A stretch of 64,000 bases of DNA from Serratia fonticola (GTDB lineage Bacteria > Pseudomonadota > Gammaproteobacteria > Enterobacterales > Enterobacteriaceae), in assembly GCF_001006005.1 (NCBI RefSeq), contig NZ_CP011254.1:4960001-5024000 (forward strand). The letters run 5' to 3'. The stretch's first letter is position 1; every line of letters begins with the position of its first letter. The notes beneath the pieces are model-generated. The model ran no database searches and had not been told where the DNA came from. It worked only from the letters and a program-made list of their open reading frames with translations. The position numbers and the translations under genes are program-made. Shown in pieces: positions 1 to 8,223 of the stretch.

Positions 1-1
1 G

Positions 2-1204
2 CCGGCGTTTAACAACGATGAGATCGTGATCCCCGAGTTTATCAAGCTGGGTGTCGAACCGCAGGATGCCTACGATTATGCCGCTATCGGCTGTATCGAA
101 ACCGCCGTTGGTGGCAAATGGGGCTATCGCTGTACCGGGATGAGCTTTATCAACTTTGCCCGCGTGATGTTGGCAGCACTGGAGCAAGGGCGCGACGCCA
201 CCTCCGGCAAGATTTTCCTACCGCAGGAGTTGGGGCTGTCTCAGGGCAACTTTAGCCAGTTTGACCAGGTGCTGGATGCCTGGGATACACAGATCCGCTA
301 TTACACCCGCAAATCGATAGAGATTGAGTGCGTAGTCGATACCGTACTGGAAGAAAATGCCCACGACATTGTGTGCTCGGCCTTGGTGGATGATTGCATC
401 GAGCGCGGTAAGAGTGTCAAACAAGGCGGTGCGAAATATGACTGGGTATCCGGTCTGCAGGTCGGGATCGCCAACCTGGGTAACAGCCTGGAAGCGGTAC
501 GCAAGCTGGTGTTCGATCAGGGGATCATTGGTCAGCAACAGTTGGCTCAGGCCCTTGCTAACGACTTTGCTGGCCTGGACGGCGAGCAGTTACGCCAACG
601 CTTGATCAATGCGGCGCCAAAATACGGCAACGACGTGGATGATGTCGATCAGCTGCTGGTACGTGCCTATCAGACCTATATCGACGAACTGAAGCAGTAT
701 CACAACACCCGCTTTGGCCGTGGCCCGATCGGAGGTACCTACTATGCGGGCACCTCCTCCATTTCGGCCAACGTCCCGTTTGGTGCTGCCACCATGGCTA
801 CTCCAGACGGCCGTAAAGCGCATACGCCATTGGCAGAAGGGGCTAGCCCGGCCTCCGGCACCGACCATCTAGGCCCAACGGCGGTGTTCAACTCGCTGAG
901 CAAACTGCCCACCGAGTCGATTCTGGGTGGCGTGTTGCTGAACCAGAAGCTGAACCCGTCCACGCTGGAGAACCCGCGTGATCGCGAAAAACTGATGCTG
1001 ATGCTGCGCACTTTCTTCGAGGCTTACCATGGCTGGCACGTGCAGTATAATATTGTGTCACGGGAAACGCTGCTGGCCGCGAAGCAACATCCTGACCAAT
1101 ATCGCGATTTAGTGGTACGCGTAGCTGGATATTCTGCCTTCTTTACCGCATTATCCCCAGATGCGCAGGATGACATTATCGCGCGTACCGAACATACTCT
1201 TTAA
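2..1204 (+). CDS. YbiW-like glycyl radical enzyme, C-terminal part (5' end outside window)
   Basis: The reading frame is open from the first bases, so the gene starts upstream; about 400 C-terminal residues are present of a family usually near 800. It belongs to the pyruvate formate-lyase/glycerol dehydratase-like glycyl radical family. The catalytic cysteine sits in a GCIE motif (codon 92-94), and the radical-bearing glycine in RVAGYSAFF (codon 1127-1129), 24 residues from the end. The C-terminal sequence resembles E. coli YbiW (PflF) more than PflB. Such enzymes work anaerobically after activation by a radical-SAM partner, which is not visible here and may lie upstream. The true substrate is unknown. 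A GTG at 26 opens no plausible gene start, since the frame continues upstream. Confidence 0.88.
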   Translation, partial: PAFNNDEIVIPEFIKLGVEPQDAYDYAAIGCIETAVGGKWGYRCTGMSFINFARVMLAALEQGRDATSGKIFLPQELGLSQGNFSQFDQVLDAWDTQIRYYTRKSIEIECVVDTVLEENAHDIVCSALVDDCIERGKSVKQGGAKYDWVSGLQVGIANLGNSLEAVRKLVFDQGIIGQQQLAQALANDFAGLDGEQLRQRLINAAPKYGNDVDDVDQLLVRAYQTYIDELKQYHNTRFGRGPIGGTYYAGTSSISANVPFGAATMATPDGRKAHTPLAEGASPASGTDHLGPTAVFNSLSKLPTESILGGVLLNQKLNPSTLENPRDREKLMLMLRTFFEAYHGWHVQYNIVSRETLLAAKQHPDQYRDLVVRVAGYSAFFTALSPDAQDDIIARTEHTL

Positions 1205-1252
1205 TCAGTGAATCGTTGCGGTCACCCTTTGGTGGCCGCCTATCAGGCTGCT

Positions 1253-1999
1253 ATGAATTCAAGACAACAAACCATTTTGCAGTTGGTGAATGACCGCAGG
1301 CGCATCAGCGTTGGCGAGTTGGCGCGCGCCTCTGGCGTTTCTGAGGTGACGATCCGCCAGGATCTCAATCTGTTGGAAAAGCGCAGCTATCTGAAACGCG
1401 TTCACGGTTCTGCCGTTGCGCTGGAAAGCGACGACGTTGATGCCCGCATGATGTCCAACTTCACGCTTAAGCAGAAGCTGGCACAATATGCTGCATCGCT
1501 GGTCAACGATGGCGAAACCATCTTTATCGAGAGCGGTAGTGCCAACGCCTTACTGGCCCGCTATCTGGCCGAGCGCAAGCGCGTCACGCTGATCACCGTC
1601 AGCCATTACATCGCCCATCTGCTTAAAGAGACCGACTGCGATGTGATCGTACTCGGCGGCATGTATCAGAAGAAGAGTGAAACCGTGGTTGGCCCGTTAA
1701 CCCGCATGTGTATCCAACAGGTGCACTTCAGCAAGGCGTTTATCGGGGTGGATGGCTATCACGCGGAAACTGGCTTCACCGGCCGCGATATGATGCGTGC
1801 CGACGTGGTCAATGCGGTGTTAGCCAAAGGCGTAGAGAACATAGTGCTGACCGACTCGTCAAAATTTGGTCAGATCCAACCTAATCCATTGGAGCCAATG
1901 AGCCAGATTGGGCGGGTGATCACCGATTCACGTATCGCCAACGACTACCAGCAATTGCTCAAACGCCAAGGTATCAAGTTGGATCTGGTTAACGAATAA
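1253..1999 (+). CDS. yciT: DeoR-family transcriptional regulator, YciT-like
   Basis: 248 residues, the usual DeoR-family size. An N-terminal winged helix-turn-helix (residues about 5-57, with the motif [14 protein letters not shown]) is followed by a sugar-phosphate-sensing DeoR domain with the typical VLGG and TDSSKFG segments. Similarity to E. coli YciT is high along the whole length. The ATG at 1253 gives the same N-terminus as YciT (MNSRQQ); an upstream GTG at 1208 would add 15 residues without family support. It lies 48 bp after the glycyl radical enzyme gene on the same strand and may be cotranscribed with it. YciT is normally next to osmB; here araD intervenes. The effector is unknown. 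Confidence 0.88.
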   Translation: MNSRQQTILQLVNDRRRISVGELARASGVSEVTIRQDLNLLEKRSYLKRVHGSAVALESDDVDARMMSNFTLKQKLAQYAASLVNDGETIFIESGSANALLARYLAERKRVTLITVSHYIAHLLKETDCDVIVLGGMYQKKSETVVGPLTRMCIQQVHFSKAFIGVDGYHAETGFTGRDMMRADVVNAVLAKGVENIVLTDSSKFGQIQPNPLEPMSQIGRVITDSRIANDYQQLLKRQGIKLDLVNE

Positions 2000-2005
2000 C
2001 GGCTG

Positions 2006-2023
2006 CGGGGCCGTTCGGCCCCG
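2006..2023. terminator. Stem-loop between convergent yciT and araD
   Basis: CGGGGCC-GTTC-GGCCCCG forms a perfect 7-bp GC stem with a 4-nt loop in the 32-bp gap between the two convergent genes. There is no clear U-run on either strand, so intrinsic termination is likely but not certain. Confidence 0.5.
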
Positions 2024-2031
2024 TGGTGAGG

Positions 2032-2727
2032 TTACTGCCCGTAGTAAGCATGCGCACCATGCTTGCGCAGATAGTGCTTGTCCAGCAGGGTCTGCTGCAT
2101 ATTGCCGAGACCTGGCGCTAACTGGCGCGAGAAGATCCCCATATAGGCCAACTCTTCCAACACGACGGCGTTATGCACCGCGCTGTCAGCATCTTTACCC
2201 CAGGCAAATGGACCGTGGGAATGCACCAGCACCGCAGGTATCTGGGCAGCATCCAACCCGCGCTCTTTGAAAGTTTCGACGATCACCTGCCCGGTTTCCC
2301 ATTCATAACGGCCGTTGATCTCTTCGTCCCGCATTAGCCTAGTGCAGGGAATATCACCATAGAAGTAGTCTGCATGTGTCGTTCCCCAGGCGGGGATGGC
2401 TAATCCGGCCTGTGCCCAAATGGTGGCATGGCGCGAGTGGGTGTGAACGATCCCACCCGCGGCAGCAAAGTTCAGGTACAGCACCCGGTGGGTATCCGTA
2501 TCGGAAGAAGGCTTTTTACTCCCCTCCACCACCTTGCCGCTCTCCAGTTCCACCACCACCATATCCTCACGGGTCATGGCATCATACTCAACGCCGGAAG
2601 GTTTGATCACCATCAGCCCCTGCTGGCGGTCTACGGCGCTGACATTGCCCCAGGTAAAGGTCACCAGATGATGGCGCGGAAGTTGAAGGTTGGCTTCCAG
2701 CACCTGTTGTTTCAGTTCGTTGAGCAT
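2032..2727 (-). CDS. araD: L-ribulose-5-phosphate 4-epimerase
   Basis: 231 residues, the same length as E. coli AraD and very similar throughout. It converts L-ribulose 5-phosphate to D-xylulose 5-phosphate, the last step of L-arabinose entry into the pentose phosphate pathway. The class II aldolase fold is shown by the HTHSRH zinc-ligand motif (His95, His97) and [11 protein letters not shown] (third His near 171). A good ribosome site (AAGGA) precedes the ATG. Odd: araB, araA and araC are not adjacent, so this copy is an orphan or belongs to another pentose route; UlaF and SgbE paralogues catalyse the same reaction, but the sequence is closest to AraD. Confidence 0.88.
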   Translation of the reverse strand: MLNELKQQVLEANLQLPRHHLVTFTWGNVSAVDRQQGLMVIKPSGVEYDAMTREDMVVVELESGKVVEGSKKPSSDTDTHRVLYLNFAAAGGIVHTHSRHATIWAQAGLAIPAWGTTHADYFYGDIPCTRLMRDEEINGRYEWETGQVIVETFKERGLDAAQIPAVLVHSHGPFAWGKDADSAVHNAVVLEELAYMGIFSRQLAPGLGNMQQTLLDKHYLRKHGAHAYYGQ

Positions 2728-3106
2728 GATCTTGTCCTTGTGGCTTGGTCTGCGACTATTGTCAGCAGGTGAGCTACAAGCCGGTATGGGATAGATCGCT
2801 AAATACCACGTAGAGTTCTGCTGGATACACCAAGATGTGCGGCGGTGGATTCGGAATAATCGCCTGCCGAGCCGGGCTAAATTAAGACTATTTCCCTATT
2901 TATCCCGCACTAGACATTTATACTGAATTAAGGCGAAAAAACCGCCCTGATTTTTTTATTGCCCTGTTTTGTGCAATAAATGCCATTTTTTATTTCAAGG
3001 TTGTCTGGAAGGCTGCGTCAGGCCAGTTTGCTGATTACTGCCTATACTTAAGCTGTACTATGCCAGCAAAGTAGTTCCATATAGCCGATGCTAAGGAGAA
3101 CTCATT
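2728..3106. other. Intergenic region araD-osmB (divergent promoters)
   Basis: 379 bp with no credible gene. It must hold the araD promoter (minus strand) and the osmB promoter. A short GGCG/CGCC hairpin followed by a run of seven T lies at 2932-2957 and could be a weak plus-strand terminator. No clear AraC half-sites were recognised by eye. Confidence 0.5.
3042..3050 (+). promoter_or_regulatory. Putative RpoS-type -10 element of osmB
   Basis: TGCCTATACTTA contains the CTATACTT pattern favoured by the stationary-phase sigma factor. It lies about 57 bp upstream of the osmB start. In E. coli osmB is induced by osmotic stress and is RpoS-dependent, which fits. Confidence 0.55.
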
Positions 3107-3322
3107 ATGATCATTAATCAACGTTTTGCCACCGCCGCCGTGGTGATTACCCTGGCCCTGTCGCTGAGTGCCTGTTCGAATATGTCTAAACGTGACCGCA
3201 ACACGGCGATTGGTGCTGGTGCAGGTGCGGTAGGCGGTGCAGTACTGACCGACGGAAGCGCACTGGGAACCCTGGGTGGGGCCGCCGTTGGTGGCATCAT
3301 CGGTCACCAGGTAGGAAAATAA
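3107..3322 (+). CDS. osmB: Osmotically inducible lipoprotein OsmB
   Basis: 71 residues. A signal peptide ends in the lipobox LSAC, so the mature protein is lipidated at Cys23 and probably sits in the outer membrane. The mature part begins SNMSKRDRNTAIGAGAGA and continues with a glycine-zipper-type segment, almost identical to E. coli OsmB. AAGGAG precedes the ATG. It sits beside yciH and pyrF as in other enterobacteria. Expression is likely osmotic and stationary-phase, given the RpoS-like -10. The exact physiological role of OsmB is not established. Confidence 0.93.
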   Translation: MIINQRFATAAVVITLALSLSACSNMSKRDRNTAIGAGAGAVGGAVLTDGSALGTLGGAAVGGIIGHQVGK

Positions 3323-3436
3323 GCCACGGCTTGCTGATACCTCTGCCGATAGGCTGACAAAAGCGTTCACGCTTTGACGTCTAATTGAAAAAAATCTTTC
3401 AGGTCTATTTTTACGTTTATCATTTCGATGAATGCA

Positions 3437-3457
3437 GCCGCAGTGACACACTGCGGC
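3437..3457. terminator. Stem-loop between convergent osmB and yciH
   Basis: GCCGCAG and CTGCGGC flank a 7-nt loop; ATATTTCATTT follows on the plus strand. Placed between two converging genes, it could act in both directions. Confidence 0.5.
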
Positions 3458-3474
3458 ATATTTCATTTAGCTGC

Positions 3475-3801
3475 TCAACCGCCTGCCAGCTTAACCTTCA
3501 TGCCCTTGGCTTCCAGCAATTGCTTAAGCAGGTCGCGTTTGTCGCCCTGGATCTCGATCACGCCATCCTTCACCGAGCCACCACAGCCGCATTTCTTTTT
3601 CAGTTCGGCAGCCAGTTTATCCAGTGCCGCATCATCCAGATCGACACCGGTGATCAGGCAAACCCCCTTGCCTTTTCTGCCGCTGGTCTGGCGTTGAATA
3701 CGTACGATGCCATCGCCTTTGGCGCGCTCTGGCTTGGCTTCTTCCTGCTTGATACGCCCGCTGTCGGTGGAGTACACCAGGCGGCTATTATCATCATTCA
3801 T
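3475..3801 (-). CDS. yciH: SUI1/eIF1-like translation factor YciH
   Basis: 108 residues with a SUI1 domain in the C-terminal two thirds: KKKCGCGGSVKDGVIEIQGD is the family hallmark and Q-G-D is conserved. E. coli YciH is the same size and acts on initiation-codon fidelity in vitro, resembling eukaryotic eIF1 and the C-terminal part of IF3; it is non-essential. The start lies 10 bp after the pyrF stop, so both are expected on one transcript, as in E. coli. Confidence 0.92.
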   Translation of the reverse strand: MNDDNSRLVYSTDSGRIKQEEAKPERAKGDGIVRIQRQTSGRKGKGVCLITGVDLDDAALDKLAAELKKKCGCGGSVKDGVIEIQGDKRDLLKQLLEAKGMKVKLAGG

Positions 3802-3811
3802 GTTGGGTTCC

Positions 3812-4540
3812 TTAAGCCAGTGAGGCTCGAATAGCGCTGAGCGCTGCCGCTGGATCGGCGGATTGCGTAATTGGGCGGCCGATCACCATATAATCAACTC
3901 CGGCGGCCAAAGCCTGCACCGGCGTCATCACACGGCGCTGATCGCCTGCGGCACTGCCTTCCGGGCGAATACCTGGGGTAACCAGTTGGAATTGGTTGCC
4001 ACAGGCAGCTTTCAGGCGTGAAGCTTCCTGTGCAGAACAGACCACGCCGTCCAGGCCACAGTCGCGCGTCAGGCGAGCCAATCTTTCCGCCTGCTCTGCC
4101 GGGCTGAGTTCGATACCAATGGCGCGCAGATCTTCCGCCTCCATGCTGGTGAGAACGGTGACGGCAATCAATAGCGGTGCATCCGCGCCATAAGGCAGCA
4201 GCGCCTCTTTGGCAGCGTTCATCATGCGAGCACCACCGCTGGCATGTACGTTCACCATCCATACGCCCAACTCCGCCGCAGCGGCTACGGCATGCGCCGT
4301 GGTGTTAGGAATATCGTGGAATTTCAAATCAAGGAACACCTCAAATCCACGCTGATGCAGATCGCGCACAATCTCAGGCCCGAACAGGGTGAACATCTCT
4401 TTACCCACTTTTAGCCGGCAATCTTGCGGATCGATGCGGTCAGCAAAGGCCAATGCGGCGGAACGGTCGGCGTAATCCAATGCCACGATGATGGGCGATG
4501 ATTTTAAGTCATTGTTATTTGAGTTATTTTCAGACTTCAT
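3812..4540 (-). CDS. pyrF: Orotidine 5'-phosphate decarboxylase
   Basis: 242 residues. It catalyses the last step of UMP synthesis, OMP to UMP plus CO2, in the cytosol. The catalytic D-K-D charged array is visible in [11 protein letters not shown] (about residues 70-80), and the phosphate-binding end in YMVIGRPIT. Length and sequence match enterobacterial PyrF, with a short Asn/Ser-rich N-terminal tail before PIIVALDY. It is cotranscribed with yciH downstream. In E. coli lapAB lies directly upstream; here about 2.5 kb of other genes separate them, so pyrF needs its own promoter. Confidence 0.95.
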   Translation of the reverse strand: MKSENNSNNNDLKSSPIIVALDYADRSAALAFADRIDPQDCRLKVGKEMFTLFGPEIVRDLHQRGFEVFLDLKFHDIPNTTAHAVAAAAELGVWMVNVHASGGARMMNAAKEALLPYGADAPLLIAVTVLTSMEAEDLRAIGIELSPAEQAERLARLTRDCGLDGVVCSAQEASRLKAACGNQFQLVTPGIRPEGSAAGDQRRVMTPVQALAAGVDYMVIGRPITQSADPAAALSAIRASLA

Positions 4541-4867
4541 AGCTTCTACCTTGTGTGAAATGGATATGTTGAGTGAGCCGCCAGCAAAACTGACCGCCGC
4601 ATTCTACATGCCAGACAGCGGAAATCCCAGTCAAGCAACCCGTTGCCGTTACGTAATGTTAACGCAGCGTTGGTCATCGACTGTCAATAACACCCTGCGC
4701 CCTTACCCCAGGGTGAGTAAAACGCGGTAAAGAAGCGTAAATTCTTAATCAAATAATTTGATTAACATGCTCAAGCCTATCCGATTTCATCCGTTTATAA
4801 ATGCTTTATCATTCAACACATCGAAAGCGGAAACACTTTCACCCTCAAAACCAAATTGGAGATACTC
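4541..4867. other. Intergenic region pyrF - bhsA-like gene
   Basis: 327 bp between divergent genes, with no credible coding sequence. It holds the pyrF promoter and the promoter of the gene at 4868. The most striking element is a long AT-rich inverted repeat at 4745-4765. Confidence 0.5.
4745..4765. promoter_or_regulatory. Perfect 9-3-9 inverted repeat, putative operator
   Basis: TTAATCAAA and TTTGATTAA flank a 3-bp TAA spacer. The dyad lies about 100 bp upstream of the bhsA-like start, where a regulator site would be expected. The T-N11-A pattern within it would suit a LysR-type protein such as the one encoded at 5208-6137, but this is only inference. Confidence 0.45.
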
Positions 4868-5128
4868 ATGAAAGGCATCAAATATTTTGCAGCAGCTACC
4901 GTTCTGGCCCTAACCTCATTTGCCAGCGTTGCCGCTGAGCCGGTCAGCCAGCAACAGGCACAGAGCCTGACCGAAGTTGGCGTAGTTTCTGCCGGTGGCG
5001 TTACCACCCTGAGCAGCCTGGAAGCCAAGCTGGCGGCCAAAGCCGAAGCCCAAGGCGCTAGCAGCTACCGCATTGTCGCCGCCGGTGGCAACAACATGCT
5101 GCACGGCAACGCGGTCATCTATAAATAA
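4868..5128 (+). CDS. BhsA/McbA/YdgH-family (DUF1471) small secreted stress protein
   Basis: 86 residues. A signal peptide (about 22 residues, ending ASVAA) leads to a short alpha/beta domain typical of the YhcN/BhsA/McbA family: EVGVVSAGG and YRIVAAGGNNMLHGNAVIYK at the end are characteristic. Such proteins are periplasmic or outer-membrane associated and are induced by acid, peroxide or biofilm conditions; the precise mechanism is unknown. The ATG at 4868 is preferred over one at 4856 because GGAGA lies 5 nt before it and the signal peptide then starts MKGIKYF. It lies in a non-conserved insert between pyrF and lapB. Which family member it is cannot be decided. Confidence 0.82.
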   Translation: MKGIKYFAAATVLALTSFASVAAEPVSQQQAQSLTEVGVVSAGGVTTLSSLEAKLAAKAEAQGASSYRIVAAGGNNMLHGNAVIYK

Positions 5129-5207
5129 GTTCGAACCCCCCTCTAGATTATCTGAACGGGCGCTGCATTCGGCGCCCATCCCCTACGACACAACAGCCCA
5201 CATGTTT

Positions 5208-6137
5208 TTATTCTGGTACCAACTTGCGGCAGACATTCAGTACCAATTGCCGCAACCAGCGATGAGCCGGATCCGCCTCTGAGCGGGGGTGCCACAGCTG
5301 CGATATCGTAATCGCCCTGGTGGTTACCGGCAGTTCAAAAGCCCAGAGTGTCCCTACGCCCCCATCAATATTGGCCACCGGTTGATTGATCAAGAATGAG
5401 GCAGGCACCAACGCCACCAAATCGGACTCCTGAGTTACGGCCAAGGCTGCCGGGAAACTCGGCACCACGGCGGCAATGTTGCGCCGCAAACCTAGTTCAG
5501 CCAATGCTTCGTCTACCGGCCCGTCGGTGCGCTCCCGCCGGGAAGCGACAACATGGCCCAACGCGGCATACTGGCTGGCCGTCACCTCTGGTTCCTGCGT
5601 CAGCGGATGCCCCGCTCTTACCACACCCACGAAGCGATCCCTGAACAACGCCTGCAATCGTATTTCCGGCCCCATGATCCCCAAGACGCCAATCTCAAGA
5701 TCGACCAGACCTTCACGCAGATGCTTTGAGGTTTTCTCTGGTTTGGTCGAAAAGCGCAGGCGCACCAAAGGCGCTGCCTTCGCCGCTGCCGCAATCAGTG
5801 AAGCTCCAAATGCCTCCACAAACCCCTCATTGGCACGAATGATAAAGGTTCGTTCCAGCGTGGCGAGGTTCAATTCTGTGGCCGAAGGGCGCAGCACCGA
5901 ACGCGCCGCAAATACGGCATTTTGCGTACGTTCCCGAAGCTCTTCGGCATAAGGCGTCAGCACCATGTGGCGGCCAGCGCGCACCAACAAGGGATCTTCG
6001 GTAACGGTGCGTAACCGGGTGAGCGTGCGGCTCATGGCCGAAGCGCTGAGGCCAAGACGACGCGCAGCACCAGCCACGCTAACTTCAGCAAGCAGCGCAT
6101 CAAGGGCGATAAGTAAATTAAGATCGGGTTCAGTCAT
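5208..6137 (-). CDS. LysR-type transcriptional regulator
   Basis: 309 residues. The N-terminal winged HTH (residues 1-60; VAGAARRLGLSASAMSRTL) is followed by a two-lobe LysR substrate-binding domain from about residue 90. Ala/Arg-rich composition and the HTH wording resemble the NodD/PcpR-like branch found widely in proteobacteria. It converges with the bhsA-like gene and diverges from the Arc-like gene, so it has no obvious target operon; the dyad at 4745-4765 is one candidate site. Not part of the E. coli backbone, hence probably acquired or lost elsewhere. Function and ligand unknown. Confidence 0.85.
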   Translation of the reverse strand: MTEPDLNLLIALDALLAEVSVAGAARRLGLSASAMSRTLTRLRTVTEDPLLVRAGRHMVLTPYAEELRERTQNAVFAARSVLRPSATELNLATLERTFIIRANEGFVEAFGASLIAAAAKAAPLVRLRFSTKPEKTSKHLREGLVDLEIGVLGIMGPEIRLQALFRDRFVGVVRAGHPLTQEPEVTASQYAALGHVVASRRERTDGPVDEALAELGLRRNIAAVVPSFPAALAVTQESDLVALVPASFLINQPVANIDGGVGTLWAFELPVTTRAITISQLWHPRSEADPAHRWLRQLVLNVCRKLVPE

Positions 6138-6290
6138 GGCTCATAGTAGCTCGACCAGAAAAATGAGGAAAGCGTGGCGCGTTTGTGTAGCCCACTTATG
6201 TTACAAAATTATTAAATTTTTATTACGCACTAGACAGATCTGCACGGCTGACTTAGCTTGATGGTAACCTCCCGCGTAAAAGGCAGCAAA

Positions 6291-6578
6291 ATGAGCGAGA
6301 TATCGACACTTACCATTAAGATCCCTCTGGCACTGAAAGAGCAAATCAAGGCAATGGCCTTGGAGAACCAGCTTTCATTGAGTGCAGAGGTGTGCCAACG
6401 GCTGGAGCATAGCTTCGAAGTCCCGGCCAAAGCCAGCAAGAAAGCGGCTCCGCTGCATCATGACGATATCGATAATCAGGGTACCGAAGAGGAGGTTGAA
6501 CAACCTCTTAGCCAGAAAGAGCTGAAGAAGCTGCGCCAACTGCTGAAAGGCGGCGCGAAAAGCGGCAAGAAGAAATAA
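6291..6578 (+). CDS. Arc/MetJ-type ribbon-helix-helix protein, function unknown
   Basis: 95 residues from the ATG at 6291. Residues about 5-45 (LTIKIPLALKEQIKAMALEN) fit an Arc-like ribbon-helix-helix DNA-binding domain: a basic beta strand followed by two helices. The remainder is acidic (DDIDNQGTEEEVEQ) and ends in a lysine-rich tail, unusual for a classic Arc repressor. AGG lies about 8 nt upstream of this ATG; an ATG at 6261 or TTG at 6258 would add about ten residues lacking family support. No toxin-like partner is adjacent. It lies between a LysR gene and a repeat element in a non-conserved insert. Confidence 0.7.
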   Translation: MSEISTLTIKIPLALKEQIKAMALENQLSLSAEVCQRLEHSFEVPAKASKKAAPLHHDDIDNQGTEEEVEQPLSQKELKKLRQLLKGGAKSGKKK

Positions 6579-6622
6579 GGCTAATTGAATTTGTGGGCGA
6601 TGGGCATTAACTCAGTGCCATG

Positions 6623-7041
6623 CCCCTCACCCTAACCCTCTCCCACAGGGAGAGGGAACCGATCGAGTAAACCTGAAAATTCGGTGATGCACCTTGGATT
6701 AGGTGGGCGATCGAGTTAGGTGAGATTACCTCCTTACTTCCAAAAAGCAGGGGCTAATAGCTCCCTCTCCCTGCGGGACATCGGTCGAGTAAACCTGAAA
6801 ATTCGGTGATGCACCTTGGATTAGGTGGGCGATCGAGTTGGGTGAGATTACCTCCTTACTTCCAAAAAAGCAGGGGCTAATAGCTCCCTCTCCCTTTGGG
6901 ACATCGGTCGAGTAAACCTGATAATTCGGTGATGCACCTTGGATTAGGTGGGTGATCGAGTTGGTTGAGATTACCTCCTTACTTCCAAAAAGCAGGGGCT
7001 AATAGCTCCCTCTCCCTTTGGGAGAGGGTTGGGGTGAGGGG
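6623..7041. repeat. 419-bp MITE-like element: three tandem ~122-bp units inside 22-bp inverted ends
   Basis: The outer ends, 6623-6644 and 7020-7041, are inverted repeats identical at 21 of 22 positions (CCCCTCACCC...CTCTCCC type). Each end is part of a local hairpin (CCCTCTCCC with a 3-nt loop, 6636-6656 and 7008-7028). Between them are three direct repeats starting at 6663, 6785 and 6908 (periods 122 and 123 bp), each beginning TCGAGTAAACCTG and ending in a half-hairpin CTCCCTCTCCCT. The units differ at a few bases only. There is no coding capacity. The element ends 3 bp before the lapB stop codon, so it forms the lapB 3' region. The terminal sequence type is widespread as REP/MITE palindromes in gammaproteobacteria. 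Confidence 0.85.
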
Positions 7042-7044
7042 AAA

Positions 7045-8217
7045 TTATTGTCCGTCCAGCCCGCGTATCGGTTTAACCGAAGACCAGGCCCGGCACGAAG
7101 GACAATGCCAGTAAAGTGAATGGGCGGTAAAACCGCATTTGTGGCAGCGGTAGCGCGGTTTGGTACGGATCTGCTCGCCCACCATATCCCGTAGCAACAG
7201 CAGGCTTTCTTTGGCGCGCCCGTCTTCTGCATCTGCCAGATGATAATCCATCAGGCGATAAAACACGCGCATGGTCGGATGGCGCTGCAACTGGCGATTG
7301 ATGTACACCTGCACCACATCGCTCCCTTCCCGCTGCTCGATCACTTCCGCCAGCATCAATTCCGCCGTGGCACCGGTATTCTCCGCCACACAACGTTTGA
7401 GGAAGTCTGCCCAATCTTGCTGTTGTTGAGGCAAGTGCTGGTAGCATTCCTGCAGCATCGGTAACGCTTCGCTGACCAGCTCCTTGTCTTGATCCAATAC
7501 GCGCGTCAGGGTTTCTACCGCCTTGGCATACTCCTCTTGCGCCATGAAGATACGCCCAACCATGATCGACACGCGAGCGCACTGTTTATCCGCCGAGGCC
7601 GCGCGCTTGAGCAGGCCCATCGCCTTGTCCAGATCGTCGCTGCCCATCGCCTGCAGGGCCAGCTCACAATAAAAATGCGCGATCTCGACGCGCTGCTTTT
7701 CCTTACCCAGCTTGACCAGCTTTTCTGCCACTTCGATGGCTTTCTGCCAGTCGCTGGTGGCCTGATGGATCACCAGTAATTGCTGCAGCGCGGAAATACG
7801 GAAGTCTTCTTCATTGATTAACTGGCTGAACATGTCCTCGGCGCGGTCATACAACCCGGCGGCCATATAGTCACGCCCCAGTTGCTGTATCGCCAGCAGG
7901 CGCTGTTCGAAGGTTAGAGAAGCGCTTTCCATCAAGGCCTGATGGATGCGGATGGCGCGATCGACCTCACCACGAGAACGGAACAGATTGCCCAACGTCA
8001 GATGGGCTTCAACGGTATTGCTGTCCTCTTTCAACATGTCGAGAAACAGATCGACCGCTTTATCCTGTTGGTTGGAAAGCAGGAAGTTAACCCCAGCCAC
8101 GTATTCACGCGACAGGCGGTTGGCTTCCTGTTGTTTATCCTGCTGAGCACTTCTGCGCCCCATGTACCAACCGTACGCGGCAGCTACAGGCAGCAACAGA
8201 AACAGCAGCTCTAACAT
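7045..8217 (-). CDS. lapB: Lipopolysaccharide assembly protein LapB
   Basis: 390 residues (E. coli LapB 389). An N-terminal membrane helix (residues 1-20, LLFLLLPVAAAYGWYMG) anchors a cytoplasmic body of TPR helices (about 35-330) and a C-terminal rubredoxin-type metal site with two CxxC pairs (CHKCGF and CPSCRAW, about residues 358-375). LapB works with FtsH to degrade LpxC and so balances LPS synthesis. It lies 6 bp after lapA in one operon. In E. coli pyrF follows directly; here the gene is followed at once by the tandem-repeat element. Confidence 0.95.
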   Translation of the reverse strand: MLELLFLLLPVAAAYGWYMGRRSAQQDKQQEANRLSREYVAGVNFLLSNQQDKAVDLFLDMLKEDSNTVEAHLTLGNLFRSRGEVDRAIRIHQALMESASLTFEQRLLAIQQLGRDYMAAGLYDRAEDMFSQLINEEDFRISALQQLLVIHQATSDWQKAIEVAEKLVKLGKEKQRVEIAHFYCELALQAMGSDDLDKAMGLLKRAASADKQCARVSIMVGRIFMAQEEYAKAVETLTRVLDQDKELVSEALPMLQECYQHLPQQQQDWADFLKRCVAENTGATAELMLAEVIEQREGSDVVQVYINRQLQRHPTMRVFYRLMDYHLADAEDGRAKESLLLLRDMVGEQIRTKPRYRCHKCGFTAHSLYWHCPSCRAWSSVKPIRGLDGQ

Positions 8218-8223
8218 AACAGA

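Noticed and set aside
6258..6578. Toxin-antitoxin module with the Arc-like protein as antitoxin
   Set aside because: Neither neighbour encodes a small toxin; adjacent DNA is a LysR gene and a non-coding repeat.
6999..7232. 77-codon minus-strand frame over the repeat element and the lapB end
   Set aside because: It runs through the MITE-like end and out of frame with lapB; no start signal.
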